46,512 nt of DNA. It comes from an uncultured Caryophanales bacterium. Lineage in GTDB: Bacteria > Bacillota_I > Bacilli_A > RF39 > UBA660. The DNA lies in assembly GCA_946628005.1 (NCBI GenBank), contig CAMOWA010000010.1:1-46512 (forward strand), given 5' to 3'. This document shows, one piece after another, positions 30,963 through 39,038 of the stretch. The notes beneath the pieces are model-generated. The model was not told where the DNA came from and ran no database searches. It worked only from the letters and a program-made list of their open reading frames with translations. Position 1 is the first letter of the stretch. Every line of letters begins with the position of its first letter. The position numbers were made by a program, and so were the translations under genes.

Positions 30963-33900
30963 ATGAAAAATATTATTATAATTACTTTATGTATATTTTT
31001 ATTTATATTATTTATTCCTTTTGTGGTAAATGCAGAAAATTGTAGAACAAATAGTATTAAAATAAAATCTATCTCTATGAAGAATAAATCAAAGAACACA
31101 GAAGAATTATCTAAAGTAACAATAGAAAATAATAAAATTAATTTGAACCTTAAAATGTATGATGTAGGAGATTTTATTGAATATAAATTAGTTTTAGATA
31201 ATATAACTGATGAGGTATATTATTTTGATAAAGATTCTTTTAATATTGATTCAAATTATTTTGATTATGAAATTATTTATAGAGATGATTCTCGTAGAAT
31301 AGAACCAAATAGTAAAAATATAGTATATTTAAGAATAGTATATAAGAAGGAAGTAGAAAATCCAAAATTTTTAAGTGGCATATATTTAGATAAAAAAAAT
31401 ATATCTTTCAATTTGTCTAATTTAAATCCAATTTTTGTTAATCCATTAACTATGAACAATAAATTATTATTATTTATAATTCTATTTGTAGTTTTTTTTA
31501 CAATTATTTATTTAAATAAAAATGATAAATTAAAATATAGTATAATAATGTTATTAATAGTTTTTTTACCTATTCAAGTTTTTGCTATATGTAGAACTAA
31601 AATTGAGATTAATTCTAATATAATGATTGGTAAAGTTACTCCTAATCCTTGTATATATGATGGTGAGTTAGTTCAAGGAGCAGAATATACTAATGGGCAA
31701 TATACTTATAGATATATGCAAGAAGGATATAGTGATGAATGGAAAGATATAGATAATGATGGATGGGGAGTAGTATTAACAAATAAAGATTCAACAGAAG
31801 ATGTTACAACTAAGTTATGTACTAGTATTAATAAAAAAGCTATTGTTTCTATGTCTAGTATGTTTTATGGTAGTAAAACCTCGAAAATTGATTTAAGTAG
31901 TTTTGATACAAGTAATGTTGTAAATATGTCAGGTATGTTTAATTCTTGTACTAATATAAATAAATTAAATTTATCGAATTTTGATACTTCAAAAGTTTTG
32001 TATATGTTTACAATGTTTTATAGTGCAACTTCATTAGAAGAAGTAAACTTAGATGGATTTGATTTAACTTCTTCAACAAGTGGAAGCAATATACTTGGAG
32101 GCATGTTTTCTGGTGCTAATAATTTAAAGCGCGTTTCTATGAAAAACTGGAAAATACCAGAAACATTTACTAATGCAATAGGATGTAGAACATCATCGCT
32201 ATGTTCTGAAAGCTTAGAATATATTGATGTAACAGATTGGGATTTAAGTAAAACAAAAAATTTAAATGGGTTATTTGGAAACCTATATGCGAAAGAAATT
32301 AAGGGATTAGAAACATGGGATACACAAAATATTGCACATATGGGAAACATGTTTGGAGCTGCAAAAAATTTAAAAAGTTTAAATTTAAGTAGTTTTAACA
32401 CTTCAAAAGTTACAAATATGTCGTCAATGTTTTCCGATGCAACTTCGTTAGAAGAAGTAAAATTAGATGGATTTGATTTAACATCTTCAACAAGTGGAAG
32501 CAATATACTTGGAGGCATGTTTTCTGGTGCTAATAATATAAAGCGCGTTTCTATGAAAAAATGGAAAATACCAGAAACATTTTTTAATGCAATAGGATGT
32601 AGAACATCATCGTTATGTTCTGAAAACTTAGAATATATTGATGTAAAAGATTGGAATTTAAGTAAAACAAAAAATTTAAATGGGTTATTTGGAAACCTAA
32701 ATGCGAAAGAAATTAAGGGATTAGAAACATGGGATACACAAAATATTGCACATATGGGAAACATGTTTGGAGCTGCAAAAAATTTAAAAAGTTTAAATTT
32801 AAGTAGTTTTAACACTTCAAAAGTTACAAATATGTCGTCAATGTTTTCCGATGCAACTTCGTTAGAAGAAGTAAAATTAGATGGATTTGATTTAACATCT
32901 TCAACAAGTGGAAGCAGTATACTTGGAGACATGTTTTTTGGTGCTAATAATTTAAAGCGCGTTTCTATGAAAAAATGGAAAATACCAGAAGCATTTACTA
33001 ATGCAATAGGATGTAGAGCATCATCGTTATGTTCTGAAAGCTTAGAATATATTGATGTAACAGATTGGGATTTAAGTAAAACAAAAAATTTAAATGGGTT
33101 ATTTGGAAACCTATATGCGAAAGAAATTAAGGGATTAGAAACATGGGATACACAAAATATTACAGATATGGGAATTATGTTTGGAACTGCAAAAAATTTA
33201 AAAAGTTTAAATTTAAGTAGCTTTGATACTTCAAATGTAACTAATATGTCGGCAATGTTTTTTGGTGCTGAGAGTATAAAAGAGTTAGATTTAAGTAATT
33301 TTAATACAAAAAAAGTAACTAGTTTTGGTGGAATGTTTAGTGGATGTACTAATTTAAAAAAATTAAATCTAAGTAATATAGATGCTAATAATGCATCTTA
33401 TACAAGTAGCGTTTTTGAAGGAGTTCCGAGTTTAGATGAATTAGATATGAGTAATTGGGATTTTAGAAGGCATGATTTAAAAGGTAATGGTCCAATTATT
33501 AATAGAGTATTAGGTGATGGAGTTTATAATATAAAAAAATTAAAAGTAGATAATTCTATATTTGGTAGTGATATGACTTATGCGTTTGGAGGACTAAGTA
33601 ATTTAGAAGATTTATCATTAAAAAACGTAGATACAACAAATGTAACTAATATGTATGTAATGTTTTCTGGTTTATCTAAAATAAAGTCATTGGATTTAAG
33701 TAGCTTTGATACTTCAAATGTAACTAATATGTCGTCAATGTTTTCTGGTGCTAAGAGTATAAAAGAGTTAGATTTAAGTAGCTTTGATACTTCAAATGTA
33801 ACTAATATGTCGTCAATGTTTTCTGGTGCTGAGAGTATAAAAGAGTTAGATTTAAGTAATTTTAATACAAAAAAAGTAACTAGTTTTGGTGGAATGTTTA

Positions 33901-34502
33901 GTGGATGTACTAATTTAAAAAAATTAAATCTAAGTAATATAGATGCTAATAATGCATCTTATACAAGTAGCGTTTTTGGAGGAGTTCCGAGTTTAGATGA
34001 ATTAGATATGAGTAATTGGGATTTTAGAAGGTATGATTTAAAAGGTAATGGTTCAATTGTTAATAGAGTATTAGGTGATGGAGCTTATAATATAAAAAAG
34101 ATAAAAGTAGATAATTCTTTATTTGGTAGTGATTTGACTTATGCGTTTGGAGGACTAAGTGAATTAGAAGATTTATCATTAAAAAACGTAGATACAACAA
34201 ATGTAACTGATATGTCTGTAATGTTTTCTGGTTTATCTAAAATAAAGTCATTGGATTTAAGTAGCTTTGATACTTCAAATGTAACTGATATGTCGTCAAT
34301 GTTTTCTAATTGTTCAAGTTTAAAAACAATTTTAGTTAGTGATAAGTTTAAGGTAAAACAAGTTGTTATTTCTCATTCAATGTTTTATAATTCACCTTTA
34401 TTAGTTGGAGGCAATGGTACAACATATAATGCTAATCATACTGATAAAGAATATGCTAGGATAGATACTCCTGGAGCTTTAGGATATTTTACTAGGAAGT
34501 AA
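30963..34502 (+). CDS. BspA-like (DUF285) repeat surface protein, 1,179 aa
   Basis: A signal peptide (about 1-24, ending PFVVNAENC) is followed by a beta domain of about 145 residues, a membrane helix (about 168-190, KLLLFIILFVVFFTIIYL) and then a second signal-like segment (KYSIIMLLIVFLPIQVFAIC). From about residue 235 to the end the protein consists of DUF285 repeats of the form LDLSSFDTSNVTNMSSMFSG, spaced about 23 residues, as in BspA-like leucine-rich adhesins. The front looks like a complete small membrane-anchored protein fused to a secreted repeat protein. The repeats include three near-identical 138-residue blocks and two 187-residue-spaced blocks at DNA level. It ends with ALGYFTRK, without a sortase signal. 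Likely adhesion to host or community partners. Confidence 0.85.
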   Translation: MKNIIIITLCIFLFILFIPFVVNAENCRTNSIKIKSISMKNKSKNTEELSKVTIENNKINLNLKMYDVGDFIEYKLVLDNITDEVYYFDKDSFNIDSNYFDYEIIYRDDSRRIEPNSKNIVYLRIVYKKEVENPKFLSGIYLDKKNISFNLSNLNPIFVNPLTMNNKLLLFIILFVVFFTIIYLNKNDKLKYSIIMLLIVFLPIQVFAICRTKIEINSNIMIGKVTPNPCIYDGELVQGAEYTNGQYTYRYMQEGYSDEWKDIDNDGWGVVLTNKDSTEDVTTKLCTSINKKAIVSMSSMFYGSKTSKIDLSSFDTSNVVNMSGMFNSCTNINKLNLSNFDTSKVLYMFTMFYSATSLEEVNLDGFDLTSSTSGSNILGGMFSGANNLKRVSMKNWKIPETFTNAIGCRTSSLCSESLEYIDVTDWDLSKTKNLNGLFGNLYAKEIKGLETWDTQNIAHMGNMFGAAKNLKSLNLSSFNTSKVTNMSSMFSDATSLEEVKLDGFDLTSSTSGSNILGGMFSGANNIKRVSMKKWKIPETFFNAIGCRTSSLCSENLEYIDVKDWNLSKTKNLNGLFGNLNAKEIKGLETWDTQNIAHMGNMFGAAKNLKSLNLSSFNTSKVTNMSSMFSDATSLEEVKLDGFDLTSSTSGSSILGDMFFGANNLKRVSMKKWKIPEAFTNAIGCRASSLCSESLEYIDVTDWDLSKTKNLNGLFGNLYAKEIKGLETWDTQNITDMGIMFGTAKNLKSLNLSSFDTSNVTNMSAMFFGAESIKELDLSNFNTKKVTSFGGMFSGCTNLKKLNLSNIDANNASYTSSVFEGVPSLDELDMSNWDFRRHDLKGNGPIINRVLGDGVYNIKKLKVDNSIFGSDMTYAFGGLSNLEDLSLKNVDTTNVTNMYVMFSGLSKIKSLDLSSFDTSNVTNMSSMFSGAKSIKELDLSSFDTSNVTNMSSMFSGAESIKELDLSNFNTKKVTSFGGMFSGCTNLKKLNLSNIDANNASYTSSVFGGVPSLDELDMSNWDFRRYDLKGNGSIVNRVLGDGAYNIKKIKVDNSLFGSDLTYAFGGLSELEDLSLKNVDTTNVTDMSVMFSGLSKIKSLDLSSFDTSNVTDMSSMFSNCSSLKTILVSDKFKVKQVVISHSMFYNSPLLVGGNGTTYNANHTDKEYARIDTPGALGYFTRK
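32037..33266 (+). repeat. Three tandem 414-bp coding repeats
   Basis: The word GAAGAAGTAA recurs at 32037, 32451 and 32865, exactly 414 bases (138 codons) apart, with long stretches nearly identical between copies. The third copy is diverged near its end. In-frame length and high identity imply recent duplication that can expand or contract by recombination. Confidence 0.9.
33220..34300 (+). repeat. Two direct coding repeats spaced 561 bp
   Basis: A block starting near GATACTTCAAATGTAACTAA and including GCTGAGAGTATAAAAGAG is found at 33267 and again 561 bases (187 codons) later, nearly identical for about 500 bases. It is a second independent duplication in the same gene. The boundaries are approximate. 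Confidence 0.85.
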
Positions 34503-34525
34503 AAATAATACATTTTTTTAGAAAG

Positions 34526-34552
34526 AAAACCATCGGGTAGTCCGATGGTTTT
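34526..34552. terminator. Strong bidirectional terminator
   Basis: AAAACCATCGG pairs perfectly with CCGATGGTTTT (11 bp, five-base loop). It lies between the converging BspA-like gene (plus) and TasA-like gene (minus), with A and T flanks suitable for both strands. Confidence 0.9.
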
Positions 34553-34584
34553 AGTATAATTTTTCTTTTGGTTCTTTTTGTTTT

Positions 34585-35178
34585 TTATGTAGATTTTTTT
34601 TGTATGAAGTGTATTGAAACATTTATTTTTGTTATTTCGTTATCTTCATCTATTGCGTATTCTGTGTCTGCTTGATTATTCATTGTATTTGTATTATCAT
34701 CATTCCATTTAAAGAATATTTTTAGATTGGTATCTCCGGTATTTTTTTCTAAGTCTCCAGTTACTGTTTTGCTTCCTTCTTCGTAATTATGTCTTGTTCC
34801 GTTTAATTCGTATCCTGTTAGGACTAAATCTTCTAGTGGAGTAGATTCATCTACTAGTGTTGTTATTTCATATGTAAAGTCTACATCTACATTTTCAGCA
34901 TTAATTGTTAATTCAAAATATCCTGTACTTCCTGGAGCAATTACTCCATCATTTACATATTCATTTTCATCAAATATTGGAATTATTTCATTTGTTAAAG
35001 TATCTTTATTTTCGATGTTTTCGTTATTTACTTTAATTAACCAACTTGCAATTCTTGTTTGTACTGATCCATCTAGTTTTTTTCTATACTTAGCATATGA
35101 TGATTGGAATAAATAATAAAAACAGAACATTACAATTATTATAAATATTATTATAAATTTTTTATCATTTTTTATCAT
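34585..35178 (-). CDS. TasA/camelysin-like secreted protein, 197 aa
   Basis: This is the only minus-strand gene in the right-hand part. A basic start and hydrophobic segment (about 7-24) lead to FQSSYAKYRKKLDGSVQTRI, then ASWLIKVNNENI, the opening of a TasA-like mature domain (SxAxY...a.iAsW.i.v). The family turn GVIAPGSTGYFELTINAENV and the following ending VDVDFTYEI, plus the last strand KINVSIHFIQKK, also fit. The start ATG 35178 has a weak AAAAGAGA ribosome site. It has no peptidase next to it and may use the SipW enzymes of the left-hand locus. It is probably another fibre or surface subunit, encoded separately. Confidence 0.75.
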   Translation of the reverse strand: MIKNDKKFIIIFIIIVMFCFYYLFQSSYAKYRKKLDGSVQTRIASWLIKVNNENIENKDTLTNEIIPIFDENEYVNDGVIAPGSTGYFELTINAENVDVDFTYEITTLVDESTPLEDLVLTGYELNGTRHNYEEGSKTVTGDLEKNTGDTNLKIFFKWNDDNTNTMNNQADTEYAIDEDNEITKINVSIHFIQKKST

Positions 35179-35283
35179 ATTTATCTCTTTTCTTATTCTT
35201 TATATTATCATTTTAACATAATATATTTTTTTTTAGTAGTATTTATTTTGAGATTTGTGTTAAGATTAGTTTAGGTGGTTATT

Positions 35284-35580
35284 ATGGAATTAATTGATCA
35301 GTTTCGTTATTTAGTTGGTGGTTATTATGGAGTTTCATTAGTAGATGAATATCCATTAAAAGAATATATATTAAAGGATATAGAAAACTATATACGTGAT
35401 TTTATAGAGGTTAATCCTATAGATGATTTTGACTATAAAAAGGAAGCTTTAGAAGTAAAAGATACAGTTTCTGAAAAAGTAAAATTACAAGATGCTTTAC
35501 TTGTATTAAATCGTATTAATGGACCTATGGATTTAGTATTTATGATAAAGAATAAGTTAAAAAAGTATTCTCATAAATAA
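35284..35580 (+). CDS. Hypothetical small protein, 98 aa
   Basis: The start is ATG 35284 after TTAGGTGG; an in-frame GTG at 35275 overlaps that site. The protein is soluble and helical (MELIDQFRYLVGGYYGVSLV, LVLNRINGPMDLVFMIKNKL) with no motif I recognise. It begins divergently from the TasA-like gene at 34585. It may be a small regulator or scaffold, but nothing supports either. Confidence 0.5.
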   Translation: MELIDQFRYLVGGYYGVSLVDEYPLKEYILKDIENYIRDFIEVNPIDDFDYKKEALEVKDTVSEKVKLQDALLVLNRINGPMDLVFMIKNKLKKYSHK

Positions 35581-35633
35581 TTCATTGTGTTTCTATTATT
35601 TTTTTAATATAATATTTATTACGAGGTGAGTCT

Positions 35634-36485
35634 ATGGGGTTATTAGGTTGGTTTTTTTATTTATTTTTAGGAATTGTTTTATTTATATTTATACTTTATT
35701 TTACTCAGAAATATTCTATTACAAAACTTGAAAAATTAGTTATTTCAAATATATTTTTATTAGTTATTTCTGGTATATTTAAACGTTTTGGTATTCATTA
35801 TACTGATAATATTTTTTTGATATTTTTATTTTTATTTATGATTGACGCTATATATTGTAGTTATTTTAAAGATTTAGATTTTTTTGATCGAGTGGATAAT
35901 AATATTAAGTATTATTTTGTATTAATAATTATGGGTTTTTTTATTAATCAAGCTTTTATTAATAGAGTGGAATCTGTATTTTTAACAGGAGAAGATTTAA
36001 GGTTAATTATTTGGAGTTTTGTTCTATTATTTCTATATTATTTTTGTCGAAATAAAAATATTTTTACAAGTACTTCTAAAAATGAATCGATTCCTATGAG
36101 TGTAGATAGAGTGCTTTCTAGTTATGCTAAATTAAAATATCGTTATTTTGATGAGTGTGATGTTGCAGAGAAAGATTTATCAAATGTTTTATATTCTATT
36201 ATGATTTATCATAATTATCATAGAAGTAAATTTCTTAGAAGATTAGATTATATTCGGTTTCGTTTAAATGGACAAAAGCAAAAACTTGGTATTATGCAAA
36301 TTGAGAGTAATAAATTTATAACTGACTCTGAAAGTATTCTTATTACTTATAAAAAAATATTGAAATTATATGAAAAAGAAAAAAGTTCTAGGAAGAAAAA
36401 TAAAGAGGAAGAAATTATTAAAAATTATTGTAAGGGTTATTCAGATGATGTAATTTATATTTTTAATATTATAAAAAAATTCTAG
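35634..36485 (+). CDS. Hypothetical membrane protein, 283 aa
   Basis: ATG follows CGAGGTGAG. About five hydrophobic segments fill the first 145 residues (WFFYLFLGIVLFIFILYF; LVISNIFLLVISGIF; IFLIFLFLFMIDAIY; YYFVLIIMGFFI; LIIWSFVLLFLYYF), followed by a charged helical cytoplasmic region of about 135 residues (VLSSYAKLKYRYFDECDVAE; SSRKKNKEEEIIKNYCKGYS). I do not recognise the family. Confidence 0.6.
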   Translation: MGLLGWFFYLFLGIVLFIFILYFTQKYSITKLEKLVISNIFLLVISGIFKRFGIHYTDNIFLIFLFLFMIDAIYCSYFKDLDFFDRVDNNIKYYFVLIIMGFFINQAFINRVESVFLTGEDLRLIIWSFVLLFLYYFCRNKNIFTSTSKNESIPMSVDRVLSSYAKLKYRYFDECDVAEKDLSNVLYSIMIYHNYHRSKFLRRLDYIRFRLNGQKQKLGIMQIESNKFITDSESILITYKKILKLYEKEKSSRKKNKEEEIIKNYCKGYSDDVIYIFNIIKKF

Positions 36486-36535
36486 TTTCCTTTCTCTTTA
36501 TTTTATGATATATTTTAGATAAAGGTAGGGATATT

Positions 36536-37372
36536 ATGATGAAAAAGAATATTACTAAATTTATGTGTTTATTTTTATTTATTTTTTTATTAACTGGATG
36601 TAATGGAAGTGTTACTAGGAATATAAGACATGCTGGATTTAATGTTGGTGGTAAATTTATTTGTAATGAATTTTATCCAAAAGATAAAGAAGATACTAGT
36701 TATAAAAAAATATTATTTATGACTGGTTCTCATTTGATTAATACAGATGGTGATATCTATGAATTATCTTTGTCTAAAACTTATCAAGATGGGGAAAATT
36801 GTAAAGATGCAGATACTTCTTTAAAAGTTAAAGCTATTTATGATAATAGTATTATTAAAGCTACTGATAACAAATATTATTATTTAGGTGGACAAAGAGA
36901 GGTTCCTGCATATTCAGAAGTATTAACAGAAGATCGATCATATGCACTAATTAATGAATTATTAAAAGGTGAAGATGTACTTAAAGTTCAGACTGTTGAT
37001 AGTAGTGCGGGTTTATATTATGTTTTAAAAACAGATGGAAATGTTTATGCTAATGTTGTTATTTCTCCTGATAGAAATTCTCTTCCTCAATTAATAAGTT
37101 CACAGATTGTTTATTCTAGAGATGATTATGGTGCTTATATTGAAGATTTTAATTATGCTGGAGATTCTTTAAATACTTTTGTTCGAACAGATGATAAGTT
37201 GTTTAGAATGAGAGTAAAAAATAATGAAGAATGTTCGAAGTATGCTGATATTTCTTGTAAATATGAAATGGAAGAAGATCCAATTTATGTTCAATATAGA
37301 GATCGTATTATTACTTTTAATGGTAGTATGTTGATTACTGATTATAAACAGATATTTAATGTTGCTTTTTAA
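36536..37372 (+). CDS. Lipoprotein, 278 aa, unknown function
   Basis: The N-terminus MKKNITKFMCLFLFIFLLTG-C has a clear lipobox LTGC (Cys at about 22), so the protein should be lipid-anchored on the outer face of the membrane. The rest is beta-rich with repeated segments of the kind ATDNKYYYLGG and VLKTDGNVYANV, reminiscent of beta-propeller blades such as RCC1-like repeats, but too few to be sure. Two ATG codons are adjacent; either could start. It lies close upstream of the methyltransferase gene but no functional link is evident. Confidence 0.65.
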   Translation: MMKKNITKFMCLFLFIFLLTGCNGSVTRNIRHAGFNVGGKFICNEFYPKDKEDTSYKKILFMTGSHLINTDGDIYELSLSKTYQDGENCKDADTSLKVKAIYDNSIIKATDNKYYYLGGQREVPAYSEVLTEDRSYALINELLKGEDVLKVQTVDSSAGLYYVLKTDGNVYANVVISPDRNSLPQLISSQIVYSRDDYGAYIEDFNYAGDSLNTFVRTDDKLFRMRVKNNEECSKYADISCKYEMEEDPIYVQYRDRIITFNGSMLITDYKQIFNVAF

Positions 37373-37424
37373 AAAACTATTTATAGTTTTTTCTTTTGAT
37401 GTAAAAATATTTTTAGGAGGAAAT

Positions 37425-38297
37425 ATGGTTTTAGCTAATGAATGGGAAGATTATGAGTTAATTGATGCTTCTTTAGGAATGAAATATGAGAGATGGGGAA
37501 ATATTTATTTATTGAGACCAGATCCTCAAGTGTTATGGGATAATGGAAATTTATTGGAGAAATATAGTGGAAAGATAGATGCTGTATATCATAGAAGTTC
37601 AAAAGGTGGAGGAAGTTGGGAAAATTTAAAAAATGTTCCATCTTCTTGGATGATTCGTTATAAAACTCTCTCTTTTCATATTAAACAAATGGGTTTTAAA
37701 CATACTGGTTTATTTCCTGAACAGGCTGTTAATTGGAATTTTATGATAAAAAAAATAAAAAATGCTAATCGTCCAATTAAGGTTTTAAACTTATTTGCAT
37801 ATACTGGAGGTGCAACTGTTGCTTGTTTATCTGCTGGAGCCCATGTAACTCATGTAGATTCTTCACGGGGAATGGTTGATTGGTGTCGTGAAAATGTTAT
37901 AAGTAGTGGGTATCAAGGAAAGAATATTCGTTATTTAGTTGATGATGTTGTTAAATTTGTTCAAAGGGAAATTAGACGTGGAAACCATTATGATGCTATT
38001 GTTATGGATCCTCCTAGTTATGGAAGAGGGGCAAATGGTGAAGTATGGGATATTATGAAAAATTTAAATTATTTAATTTCCATATGTTGTGATATTTTAA
38101 GTGATAATCCTTTGTTTTTTTTAATTAATTCATATACTACAGGGATGAGTCCAATTGTTCTTGAAAATTTATTAAAGTCTCATGTATTAAAAAAGTATCC
38201 CGGAATGATTTCATCTGGAGAAGTTGGATTATCTATTTCATGTAATGATTTTATTTTACCATGTGGGATTTATGGAAGATGGGAAGCTAATGAATAA
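37425..38297 (+). CDS. Class I SAM-dependent methyltransferase (RlmI-like), 290 aa
   Basis: The start is ATG 37425 with AGGAGG five bases before. Motif I is VLNLFAYTGGATVACLSAGA (120-138), then the acidic loop THVDSSRGMVDW, and the catalytic-type motif AIVMDPPSYGRG (191-202) near the position where rRNA cytosine-5 methyltransferases of the RlmI/YccW group carry DPP(S/A)F/Y. The N-terminal 110 residues lack a PUA domain but hold a WKN-type beta region (DAVYHRSSKGGGSWENL). It is probably an RNA methyltransferase; the exact target is unknown. It overlaps the next gene by 8 bases. Confidence 0.85.
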   Translation: MVLANEWEDYELIDASLGMKYERWGNIYLLRPDPQVLWDNGNLLEKYSGKIDAVYHRSSKGGGSWENLKNVPSSWMIRYKTLSFHIKQMGFKHTGLFPEQAVNWNFMIKKIKNANRPIKVLNLFAYTGGATVACLSAGAHVTHVDSSRGMVDWCRENVISSGYQGKNIRYLVDDVVKFVQREIRRGNHYDAIVMDPPSYGRGANGEVWDIMKNLNYLISICCDILSDNPLFFLINSYTTGMSPIVLENLLKSHVLKKYPGMISSGEVGLSISCNDFILPCGIYGRWEANE

Positions 38298-38949
38298 ATT
38301 AAATGTTTTGTATGAGGATAATCACGTTATTGTAGTTGTAAAACCTGCTAATGTTCTTAGTCAAGGAGATAGTACTGGTGATTTATCTATTATGGATATT
38401 GTTAAAGACTATATAAAGAAAAAGTATCATAAACCAGGGAATGTATATTTAGGTCTTGTTCATCGTTTGGATAGACCTGTTGGTGGAATAATGGTATTTG
38501 CTAGGAGTAGTAAAGCTGCTTCAAGATTAACAAAGTATTTTCAAGAACATAAGGTTATTAAAAAGTATTATGCTATTATTCATGGAAAAATGGAATCAAA
38601 ATGTGGAAGATTGGTTGATTACATTGAAAAAGGAAAAGATGGTAATAGTTTTATCTCTAGTAATGGAAAAAAAGCAGTTTTAAATTATGAAGTAATAAAA
38701 TATTATTCTAAAAGTGATTGTAGTTTAGTGTCGATAGTATTAGAAACTGGAAGACATCATCAAATACGTGTTCAATTTTCTAGTAGGGGACATACGTTGC
38801 TTGGTGATCAACGTTATGGAAAACTTGATTATACGCAAATTGCCTTGTTTTGTTACTATTTATCTTTTCCCCATCCAATTACAAAAGAGTATTTAACTTT
38901 TAGTCTAGCTATTCCAAATGAAGGCTATTGGACAAAATTTACAGTGTAA
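38290..38949 (+). CDS. RluA-family pseudouridine synthase, 219 aa
   Basis: The start is ATG 38290, inside the end of the methyltransferase gene (ATGAATAA overlap), so the two are translationally coupled. VLYEDNHVIVVVKPANVLSQ, the catalytic HRLDRPVGG (residues 58-66, Asp61), then AASRLTKYFQE and ETGRHHQIRVQFSSRGHTLL are all standard RluA-family motifs. There is no S4 domain at the N-terminus. It converts uridine to pseudouridine in RNA; the substrate is not determined, and short members without S4 act on tRNA or rRNA. Pairing with a methyltransferase fits a small RNA-modification operon. Confidence 0.92.
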   Translation: MNKLNVLYEDNHVIVVVKPANVLSQGDSTGDLSIMDIVKDYIKKKYHKPGNVYLGLVHRLDRPVGGIMVFARSSKAASRLTKYFQEHKVIKKYYAIIHGKMESKCGRLVDYIEKGKDGNSFISSNGKKAVLNYEVIKYYSKSDCSLVSIVLETGRHHQIRVQFSSRGHTLLGDQRYGKLDYTQIALFCYYLSFPHPITKEYLTFSLAIPNEGYWTKFTV

Positions 38950-38974
38950 AAAAAATGTATAAAAAATAAAATGT

Positions 38975-39003
38975 TTGCATTTAATTATTTTTTTTGTTAT
39001 CAT
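38975..39003 (+). promoter_or_regulatory. Sigma-A promoter
   Basis: TTGCAT, a 17-base spacer and TATCAT preceded by TG (extended -10). It lies 36 bases before the ATG at 39039, after the end of the pseudouridine synthase gene. GAGGGAGA is the ribosome site. Confidence 0.7.
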
Positions 39004-39038
39004 GATATTAGATTATAAGAATAGAGGGAGAAGATAAA

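Noticed and set aside
32018-32932. 304-codon open frame on the minus strand inside the BspA-like gene
   Set aside because: It is a shadow of the three 414-bp repeats: the repeats lack stops on the other strand by chance and then multiply the open stretch. No ribosome site, and the product is a repeat of the same nonsense.
37359-37424. Longer start for the methyltransferase gene
   Set aside because: The upstream stretch overlaps the lipoprotein's end and codes for a chance hydrophobic run. AGGAGG at the right distance fixes the start at 37425.
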